Source: Firmicutes bacterium UBA5473
GTDB lineage: Bacteria; Bacillota; DTU084
Reading direction: 5' to 3'
Assembly: GCA_002427165.1 (NCBI GenBank)
Contig: DIQB01000001.1
Coordinates: forward strand, 1-5,050
DNA length: 5,050 nt
The number at the start of each line of letters is the position of its first letter. The stretch's first letter is position 1. Under the pieces are notes generated by a model. It saw only the letters and a program-made list of their open reading frames with translations, was not told the DNA's origin and ran no database searches. The translations under genes and the position numbers were made by a program. Positions 1-5,050 of the stretch are shown in pieces.

Positions 1-677
1 AAACACTGGTCTTTGAACAAAAGTTGTGTTCACTAGAGGAATTGCAAAAGCTGTTAAAGGAAGACTGGAAAAGTAATGAAAAACTACGCTTGATCGCTCA
101 AACCCGGCTGGAAAAATGGGGAAATAATCACGAACAGGTAGACAAATTGGGTTGTAAACTTGCAGACTTCATGGCATCTATTGTGAACGGTGAACCTAAT
201 AATCGTGGAGGACAATTTGCTGCTGCACTGTTTTCCATAGATTTTTGCCATAAATATGGTTTGCTAACAGGCGCTTTGCCGGATGGACGTAGGGCATACC
301 AGCCCCTGTCCAAAAATTTAGGTGCTGTAACTGCGATGGATAAAGAGGGAGTAACTGCGCTGATCAATTCCGTGACCAAATTGGATTTTACTCAGTTTCC
401 AGATGGCTCGGTTTTAGATATTATGTTGCATCCCACAGCAGTTCAAGGAGAAGATGGTCTGAATGCTTTGGTATCACTAATTCGCACCTACTTTGGACAG
501 GGAGGCTTTGCCATTCAATTTAACATCTTTGATGTGAATACCCTCTTGGATGCTCAAAAACACCCTGAACGGTATGCAAATCTCCAGGTGAGAGTATGCG
601 GTTGGAATGTTTATTTTGTTAATCTCAGCACCGCCGAACAAGAAGAATTTATAAAATCTGCAGCACAAATTAGCTAA
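1..677 (+). CDS. Glycyl-radical enzyme of the pyruvate formate-lyase-like family, C-terminal part (5' end outside window)
   Basis: About 224 codons are visible, and the frame stays open to the left edge (it reads TLVFEQKLCSLEEL from base 3), so the TTG at 24 is not a real start. The glycyl-radical motif RVCGWNVYF lies 28 residues from the C-terminus. Its glycine codon is at 600-602 and would carry the radical after activation. Upstream family signatures are NNRGG (about 197-212), TGALPDGRRA with PLS (about 268-308), and a GGFAIQFN stretch before LQVRVCGW. Known relatives include pyruvate formate-lyase, glycerol, propanediol and hydroxyproline dehydratases, choline and isethionate lyases and arylacetate decarboxylases. 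All use a Cys thiyl radical located in the missing upstream part. The substrate is therefore not assignable here. The enzyme is cytoplasmic and oxygen-sensitive. A cognate activase follows after 35 bases, which supports an operon. The family call is firm; the specific function is open. Confidence 0.93.
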   Translation, partial: TLVFEQKLCSLEELQKLLKEDWKSNEKLRLIAQTRLEKWGNNHEQVDKLGCKLADFMASIVNGEPNNRGGQFAAALFSIDFCHKYGLLTGALPDGRRAYQPLSKNLGAVTAMDKEGVTALINSVTKLDFTQFPDGSVLDIMLHPTAVQGEDGLNALVSLIRTYFGQGGFAIQFNIFDVNTLLDAQKHPERYANLQVRVCGWNVYFVNLSTAEQEEFIKSAAQIS

Positions 678-712
678 TCAGTAGGATATGGTAAAGTGGA
701 GGAACAACAGGA

Positions 713-1621
713 ATGAACGCGAAGGTAGTAGACATCAAACGGTTTGCGGTCCATGACGGCCCTGGGATCAGAACCACAGTTTTTTTGAAAGGCTGTTCTC
801 TGTCGTGCAGGTGGTGCCATAACCCGGAGAGCATTTCATTTAATACCGAAATTGGGTTCTTTGCAAAAAAGTGTATTGGTTGTGGTATGTGCAGGGAGGT
901 CTGTCCAGTAGGGGCGGCCCATCAGTTTGAAAATGGGAAGCATATTTTTGATCGGACATTGTGTACTGCTTGTGGAAAATGTGTTGAAGCATGTTTCTAC
1001 GATGCACTCTCTTTATATGGAAAAAACATGACGGTGGAAGAAGTTTTTCAGCTAGTAATGGAGGACAGGAATTTTTACTCTTATTCTGGGGGAGGAGTCA
1101 CAATCTCCGGTGGAGAGCCCCTGCTTCAAGCTGGCTTTTGCACTGTATTATTCCGTGCATTACAAGCTGAGAATATACATACTGCGATTGATACTAGTGG
1201 ATCGGTGGGATGGAAAGCAATTGCATCTGTTTTGCCGTACACAAAGTTGTTTTTATATGATCTAAAGCAAATGGATGAGACCCTTCATAAAACATATACT
1301 GGTCAATCTAATGAGCGGATATTGGAGAATCTTCGTCGTTTATCCGAGGTGGGTGCTTCCATAGAAATAAGAATACCTCTGATTCCGCGGTTCAATGACG
1401 ATAAGGAGAACGTGGATGCCATAGGACGATTTCTAAATGGGCTCTCTGGGATTGTTTTGGTACGGGTGCTCCCTTACCACTCATTGGCTCGTTCTAAATA
1501 TGAATCAATAGGTAAGTGTGACACCATGCCTTATGTTCCATCACCAGATGACGAGAAGTTAGAGCAAGTAGTAAGTCAACTGAAGGCTTATGGCCTAAAT
1601 GCATTATCTGGAAAAGAATAA
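713..1621 (+). CDS. Glycyl-radical enzyme activating protein (radical SAM, PFL-activase-like, with two ferredoxin clusters)
   Basis: This 302-residue cytoplasmic radical-SAM enzyme should cleave S-adenosylmethionine and abstract hydrogen from the glycine of the enzyme encoded just upstream. The start region reads DIKRFAVHDGPGIRTTVFLKGC, typical of PFL activases. The radical-SAM cluster is CxxxCxxC (C28, C32, C35; CRWCHNPES). An inserted ferredoxin-like segment has two CxxCxxCxxxC motifs (C54/57/60/64 and C84/87/90/94). The SAM-binding SGGEPLLQ motif is at about 132-139, preceded by YSGGG. The conserved tail contains RIPLIPRFND and RVLPYHSLARSKY. Length is normal for activases of dehydratase-, decarboxylase- and lyase-type glycyl-radical enzymes; the short PflA type lacks the ferredoxin insert. 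The ATG at 713 follows GGAGG at 698-702 with a 10-base gap. Partner assignment is inferred from adjacency and orientation. Confidence 0.95.
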   Translation: MNAKVVDIKRFAVHDGPGIRTTVFLKGCSLSCRWCHNPESISFNTEIGFFAKKCIGCGMCREVCPVGAAHQFENGKHIFDRTLCTACGKCVEACFYDALSLYGKNMTVEEVFQLVMEDRNFYSYSGGGVTISGGEPLLQAGFCTVLFRALQAENIHTAIDTSGSVGWKAIASVLPYTKLFLYDLKQMDETLHKTYTGQSNERILENLRRLSEVGASIEIRIPLIPRFNDDKENVDAIGRFLNGLSGIVLVRVLPYHSLARSKYESIGKCDTMPYVPSPDDEKLEQVVSQLKAYGLNALSGKE

Positions 1622-1925
1622 ATTGAGTTTCAGGTGTTGACGAATTTCTCAAAATAAAGCTGGAGATATTCGCGCTAAAGCTTTTTAGATTTACGTTCTT
1701 CCTGTTGTGCGCATTAAGACTCCCAAGAGTTATCTCAACTTCAACGTTCGAAGAATACTCCGGTATTACCCTTTTTTAATGGAAGGTGTCATACGCAGTG
1801 GTTATAAAGGTGGATAAGGGGGGAGAAAATCAAACATAATTAGGGTGTTTTAGTAGAACCATGAAATTTTATATTAAATTGAACTTCACACTTACTATGC
1901 GTTATGATTTTATGGAGGTGGCGAT
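1622..1925. other. 304-base intergenic region before the secreted glycosidase-like gene
   Basis: No convincing gene is seen here. The stretch contains a small hairpin followed by six T (1754-1777, listed separately) and several other short imperfect inverted repeats, such as ACTC-CCAA-GAGT at 1719-1730 and the palindrome AAAGCTTT at 1677-1684. A strong Shine-Dalgarno sequence, GGAGGTG at 1914-1920, sits 5 bases before the ATG at 1926. A promoter for the downstream gene is expected here, but no clean -35/-10 pair is present. TATATT at 1870-1875 is a possible -10 without a good -35. TTGAAC (1879-1884) with TATGAT (1903-1908) would start transcription inside the ribosome binding site. The gap implies that the downstream gene is transcribed separately from the glycyl-radical pair. 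Confidence 0.6.
1754..1777 (+). terminator. Possible weak intrinsic terminator after the glycyl-radical enzyme/activase pair
   Basis: AATAC (1754-1758) and GTATT (1763-1767) form a perfect 5-bp stem around TCCG. In RNA this gives a C(UCCG)G loop of the stable UNCG tetraloop class. Six T follow at 1772-1777 after an ACCC spacer. The stem is short, A/U-rich at its base and separated from the T run by four bases, so this is only a candidate. It lies 133 bases after the activase stop codon. Confidence 0.3.
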
Positions 1926-3887
1926 ATGAAAAAACTTGCGTTAGTGTTGGTTGTACTTAGTTTTTTTACAATAGCCTTAGCATCGGCAAATGAAAAAGTT
2001 GTGTACAGTACAGGTTTTGAAGATGATACTTGGAGTCCATTGCCGCAAAATTGGAGTTATGCTACAGATATTGCGCATTCAGGTCAGCGGAGCTTACATG
2101 TTGACGTATCAAGCCCTGATCAATATTCATTTCCCGATGTGAAGATTCCCTGTGAGCCGGGTAAGGAATATACACTAAGCTTTTGGGTGAAAACAGGAAA
2201 CGTAATTGATCATAAGATTGATCCTCAAGCATATTGGGGGGCTACTGCTTGTATACAAGCTATGAGCAAGACTGGGCAATGGGTAGACGGGTTCTATGCA
2301 ATACGTGGCCTTTTGGGGACGAATGATTGGGAAAAGGTAACTCACTCATTCATTATTCCTGAACATTTAGAGGGAAATGATATAACCCTTGTTTTGTATC
2401 TGCGGAAAGGACTAAGCGGTAAAGCTTGGTTTGATGACGTTCAAATAACTACGAAAAGCCAACCTGCTTTTCAATGTCGCCTGTTGTCCCCAAAACATAG
2501 GACTATGCATCTGAGCAATCCGGTGACTGTAGAACTATCAACAAGAATTGATCTGTCTGATGAAGAAGAATTGCCGCCTTCTTGGTTCTTGATGTTAGAA
2601 TTGAAAAAAATGGGGAAAAAGGAAAGCCTGAAAGAAATCAAGTATTGCGAACTGAAAGGGGAGGAATCTTTAATAAAATTTGCTCTTGGCGACCTCGAAG
2701 AAGATGTTCCCTATGAGCTAGTTGTCTCTTTGAAGGATAATGATAAAACTATTGCTTCTAGAGAGTTTAGTTTTATTAATCTCAGCGAAGAGTTGATACC
2801 GCAGGCAACGGTTCTCGATGAAAAAGGTAATTTGATTGTAAATGGTGAACCTTTTTTCCCGCTGGGTTGGTATGTTTCAGATGTACCAGCCAATGTCGAT
2901 AAATATATACCAAGTTATAAGAAATTAAAAGATGCTTCATTTAATGTTTTAGTGAATTATAATATTAATTATGGCTCTTTAGGAGAAATTGAACGCTATT
3001 TGGATTCGCTATCGTCTGTTGGTCTTAAAACGATTTATTCCCTTAAAGACTTTTTCCCAGGCACACCTTGGTATTTCGATCAGGTTGGTCCATTTAAAGG
3101 AGAAGAGAATGTTATAAAAGGCCTAGTTTCTACTTTCAAGGATCATCCGGCTATTTTAGGTTGGTATATTTCTGACGAGCTACGGGATAGAGTTTCAGAT
3201 AATGAGCGTCACAATCAATGGATTTGGGAGCAGGATTACAAACATCCTACCTGGTTATTGTCATGTTTGCCACAGGAGCTTAAAAAGCTTGATCGGGGTG
3301 CGGATGTCTTTGGTGTTGATCCTTATCCTGTACCAGATAGGCCATTGACTTATGTGAGCGATTGGATGAATACAGCCTATTCGCATTCAGGTGACAAGCC
3401 AGTGTGGGGTGTAATCCAAGTTCATGGGTATATTTATTATGGTGGTACAGGACGCGAGCCGACATTTCCAGAAATCAAAGCTATGAGCTACCTAGCCTTA
3501 GTCAATGGTGCAAAGGGTCTTATCTATTATTCATTATTTGACTTAAGGAAGTCTCCAGATTACCCAAACCGATGGGATTCCATTGCTAATCTTAATCAAG
3601 AGATTTCAGAGCTTGTTCCTTTCTTTCTACACGGTGAAAGAGTTAAACTTCATAGTCTCACTGAAGGATTTGAAGGAGCTGTTTTCAAAAACGAACAAGA
3701 AGGACTTTTAATAGTTATCAATCACACAGGCCAAGAGAGGGAATTTAGTCTAGACCTAAAAGAACAGGTTGGAATAGGATCGAGGCTTCAGGAAAAGAAC
3801 GGCAGTCAGGAAATGGAAATAAATGACGATATTCTAAAGGATCATTTTACTCCATTTGCAGTTCATATCTATAACTTTAAGTTATAA
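1926..3887 (+). CDS. Secreted multidomain glycoside-hydrolase-like protein (carbohydrate-binding-like jelly roll plus TIM-barrel-like domain)
   Basis: This 653-residue protein is probably exported by Sec. Residues 1-21 form a signal peptide (MKK, a hydrophobic core, then ASA before N22). No lipobox Cys or later membrane span is evident. Residues about 24-176 resemble a CBM4/9-type jelly roll: TGFEDD start, EYTLSFWVKT, and the closing strand AWFDDVQI (167-174). Residues about 183-290 look like an Ig-like beta domain. A TIM-barrel-like domain follows, opening with VNGEPFFPLGWY (305-316). Its HPAILGWYISDEL strand has D417-E418 as a candidate acid/base, followed by DVFGVDPYP (460-468), PVWGVIQ (492-498) and GAKGLIYYS (528-536). 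Residues about 569-653 form a terminal beta domain. The fold suggests a clan GH-A-like hydrolase on an extracellular glycan; the substrate is unknown. At the usual nucleophile position (end of strand 7) I read Gln498, so the mechanism, or even activity, is uncertain. The ATG has GGAGGTG 5 bases upstream. Confidence 0.75.
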   Translation: MKKLALVLVVLSFFTIALASANEKVVYSTGFEDDTWSPLPQNWSYATDIAHSGQRSLHVDVSSPDQYSFPDVKIPCEPGKEYTLSFWVKTGNVIDHKIDPQAYWGATACIQAMSKTGQWVDGFYAIRGLLGTNDWEKVTHSFIIPEHLEGNDITLVLYLRKGLSGKAWFDDVQITTKSQPAFQCRLLSPKHRTMHLSNPVTVELSTRIDLSDEEELPPSWFLMLELKKMGKKESLKEIKYCELKGEESLIKFALGDLEEDVPYELVVSLKDNDKTIASREFSFINLSEELIPQATVLDEKGNLIVNGEPFFPLGWYVSDVPANVDKYIPSYKKLKDASFNVLVNYNINYGSLGEIERYLDSLSSVGLKTIYSLKDFFPGTPWYFDQVGPFKGEENVIKGLVSTFKDHPAILGWYISDELRDRVSDNERHNQWIWEQDYKHPTWLLSCLPQELKKLDRGADVFGVDPYPVPDRPLTYVSDWMNTAYSHSGDKPVWGVIQVHGYIYYGGTGREPTFPEIKAMSYLALVNGAKGLIYYSLFDLRKSPDYPNRWDSIANLNQEISELVPFFLHGERVKLHSLTEGFEGAVFKNEQEGLLIVINHTGQEREFSLDLKEQVGIGSRLQEKNGSQEMEINDDILKDHFTPFAVHIYNFKL

Positions 3888-3999
3888 GCTATTTTGTTAG
3901 CTCCTTCAGTACACTTAGAAGAAGTCCGTTCGGTATTGCTTCTGGAGAACACAGCAGACAATGAAGCGGGCTGTCTTGGATGCGAGTGAGAATTTTATT

Positions 4000-4043
4000 T
4001 AAAGAGAAGCGCTAAAGACATGGGTCTTTAGCGCTTCTCTTTA
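4000..4043. terminator. Bidirectional intrinsic terminator between convergent genes
   Basis: A perfect 20-bp inverted repeat (4000-4019 paired with 4024-4043) encloses the 4-base loop ATGG. The stem contains AGCGC in its centre and ends in AAAGAGA/TCTCTTT. T-rich sequence continues on both exits: CTTTATTAG on the plus strand and CTTTAAATAAAATT on the minus strand. It lies 112 bases after the stop of the secreted glycosidase-like gene and 6 bases after the nrdG stop on the minus strand, so it fits termination of both converging transcripts. No clean run of six or more T is present outside the stem. Confidence 0.85.
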
Positions 4044-4049
4044 TTAGTC

Positions 4050-4736
4050 TTAAACCCCCCGTACCAGAATCTCTCCAGCCTTTCCGTGGAATAGTTTCTT
4101 TGCCTTACGAAACCATTCCTCTGTGTATGGCTCCACCTTCCCCACAGAGGGATCCAATGTTTTAGCTGGCCGAAACTGCTGCAGCACATAGCGCTCTATG
4201 GGCTTTAGGCTCTGGGCGATGATAGCCAAATCCTCAAGATCCACAAGTCCCGGCACCGCTGTGGTCCGCAGCTCATAGGAGAGCCCACTGTTTTTTACTA
4301 TTTCCACTGCCTCGGCTACAGTCTCAAAATCTAATTTACCACCGGTAGCAGCCCTATAGCCCTGAGGGGAGGACTTGATATCCAGGGCAACATAGTCCAG
4401 AAGGTCCTCCTCCAGAAGCCTCCCCAATATCTGGGGCTTTGAACCATTAGTATCCAGCTTTACACTATACCCCAAGCTCTTGATCCTACCTATAAACCCC
4501 TCAAGATCATCTTGCACAGTTGGTTCACCACCGCTGATGCATACAGCTCCAAGCTTTCCCATTCTTTTTTTGAGAAGGGCAAAAACTTGATCTTGGCTAG
4601 CCTCTTCCTCTCCTTCTACCAGTTCACTGTTATGGCAGAAGGGACAGCGTAGGTTACAACCACTTGTGAAAATAGTGATTGCAGGCATTTGGGGGTAATC
4701 CACAAGGCTCAGAGGAATAACTCCACCAATCTTCAT
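4050..4736 (-). CDS. nrdG: Anaerobic ribonucleoside-triphosphate reductase activating protein (radical SAM)
   Basis: This 228-residue radical-SAM activase generates the glycyl radical on the class III ribonucleotide reductase NrdD encoded immediately upstream. The N-terminus KIGGVIPLSLVDYP is characteristic of the NrdG2-type subgroup. The cluster motif CNLRCPFCHN gives C27, C31 and C34, and the SAM-binding SGGEPTV is at 68-74. LDTNGS (about 99-104) and DYVALDIKSSP (about 119-129) are further typical radical-SAM strand motifs. No ferredoxin insert is present, unlike in the other activase of this window. The ATG overlaps the nrdD stop as ATGA (4733-4736), so translational coupling is likely. 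AAGGAA, 8 bases upstream (4745-4750), can serve as the ribosome binding site. The gene ends 6 bases from a strong hairpin. Length is usual for this subgroup. Confidence 0.94.
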   Translation of the reverse strand: MKIGGVIPLSLVDYPQMPAITIFTSGCNLRCPFCHNSELVEGEEEASQDQVFALLKKRMGKLGAVCISGGEPTVQDDLEGFIGRIKSLGYSVKLDTNGSKPQILGRLLEEDLLDYVALDIKSSPQGYRAATGGKLDFETVAEAVEIVKNSGLSYELRTTAVPGLVDLEDLAIIAQSLKPIERYVLQQFRPAKTLDPSVGKVEPYTEEWFRKAKKLFHGKAGEILVRGV

Positions 4737-5050
4737 CCTGCAAGTTCCTTGCTTGTAAAGGTACGACGCTCCTCAAACTCAGCTTGCTTCCCTAGGTTCC
4801 AATTTTTCACTGGCCTATAGAAACCAACAACCCGGCTCCAGACCTCTGTAACTTCACCACAGTTGGGGCAGAGGGGCTGCTCACCTCGGAGGTAACCGTG
4901 GCTAGGGCAGATACTGAAGGTTGGCGTGATTGTAAAGTAGGGGATCTTATAGCGGGAGAAGGTAGTTTTCAGGAGGGCCTTCAAAGCTTCAAGATCATCG
5001 ATCTGCTCTCCCATAAAGCCATGGAAGACAGTCCCTCCTGTATAGAGAGT
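4733..5050 (-). CDS. nrdD: Anaerobic ribonucleoside-triphosphate reductase (class III), C-terminal part (5' end outside window)
   Basis: Only the last 105 codons are visible. The frame runs open to the right edge and begins TLYTGGTVFHGFMGEQ, so the internal ATG at 5012-5014 is not the start. NrdD reduces ribonucleoside triphosphates to deoxyribonucleotides under anaerobiosis in the cytoplasm. Visible signatures are YTGGTVFH, then KIPYFTITPTFSICPSHGYL, a CPNCG knuckle, and the radical loop SRVVGFYRPVKNWN. The presumed radical glycine is encoded at 4823-4825. The C-terminal metal site reads CxxH followed by CxxC, giving three Cys and one His as plausible zinc ligands rather than four Cys. The gene overlaps nrdG by four bases and the two form an operon. 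Identification is firm although most of the protein, including the catalytic Cys region and ATP cone, is outside the window. Confidence 0.94.
   Translation of the reverse strand, partial: TLYTGGTVFHGFMGEQIDDLEALKALLKTTFSRYKIPYFTITPTFSICPSHGYLRGEQPLCPNCGEVTEVWSRVVGFYRPVKNWNLGKQAEFEERRTFTSKELAG

Noticed and set aside
1689..1817. A 42-codon open frame in the intergenic gap (starts IYVLPVVRIK after a TAG at 1686, ends TAA at 1815-1817), including a 12-codon ATG ORF from 1779.
   Set aside because: It has no start codon near its beginning, no ribosome binding site before the ATG at 1779 (a T run precedes it), and no recognisable domain. Its length is within chance expectation for this base composition.
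1879..1908. A promoter-like pair TTGAAC (1879-1884) and TATGAT (1903-1908) with an 18-base spacer.
   Set aside because: Transcription would start around 1915, inside the GGAGGTG ribosome binding site, leaving no usable leader. The -35 match is only partial.
128..3465. Minus-strand open frames of about 60-83 codons inside the plus-strand genes (128-379, 477-668, 2711-2893, 3280-3465).
   Set aside because: They are antisense to strongly supported coding regions, resemble no family I know, and are explained as shadow frames.
3901..3947. An imperfect inverted repeat (CTCC ... AGAAG ... CTTCT GGAG, with inner CCG/CGG) just after the secreted gene.
   Set aside because: The pairing is interrupted and no T tract follows, and the perfect hairpin at 4000-4043 explains termination better.
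1..5050. CRISPR arrays, insertion sequences, tRNA or rRNA genes, attachment sites.
   Set aside because: No regularly spaced repeats, transposase motifs, terminal inverted repeats, or tRNA/rRNA-like sequence were seen on either strand.

Overview
The window reads as ordinary chromosomal DNA of a strictly anaerobic, probably Gram-positive (Clostridia-like, Bacillota) fermentative bacterium. The basis is two oxygen-sensitive glycyl-radical enzymes with their radical-SAM activases, strong GGAGG-type ribosome binding sites, moderate to low GC, and a class III (anaerobic) ribonucleotide reductase. No species is assigned.

Layout: positions 1-677 (+) hold the C-terminal part of a pyruvate-formate-lyase-like glycyl-radical enzyme whose 5' part lies outside the window. 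It is followed after 35 bases by its activase (713-1621, +), a radical-SAM protein with two extra ferredoxin-type [4Fe-4S] motifs. A 304-base gap (1622-1925) separates this pair from a secreted multidomain glycoside-hydrolase-like protein (1926-3887, +). This protein has a signal peptide, a jelly-roll carbohydrate-binding-like domain, an Ig-like linker domain, a TIM-barrel-like domain and a C-terminal beta domain. A perfect 20-bp hairpin (4000-4043) lies between this gene and the convergent minus-strand pair nrdD (C-terminal part, 4733 to the right edge) and nrdG (4050-4736), whose coding regions overlap by ATGA.

How the genes work together: the window shows two independent glycyl-radical enzyme plus activase pairs, one catabolic with unknown substrate and one for deoxyribonucleotide synthesis. 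They flank an extracellular polysaccharide-acting candidate. The nrd pair is housekeeping. The left pair could serve sugar, polyol or other anaerobic catabolism, but the substrate cannot be read from the C-terminal part alone, and a link to the secreted protein is only positional.

I found no convincing new multi-gene system. The points most worth a second look are the unassigned glycyl-radical enzyme and the apparent Gln in place of the nucleophile Glu in the glycosidase-like barrel.
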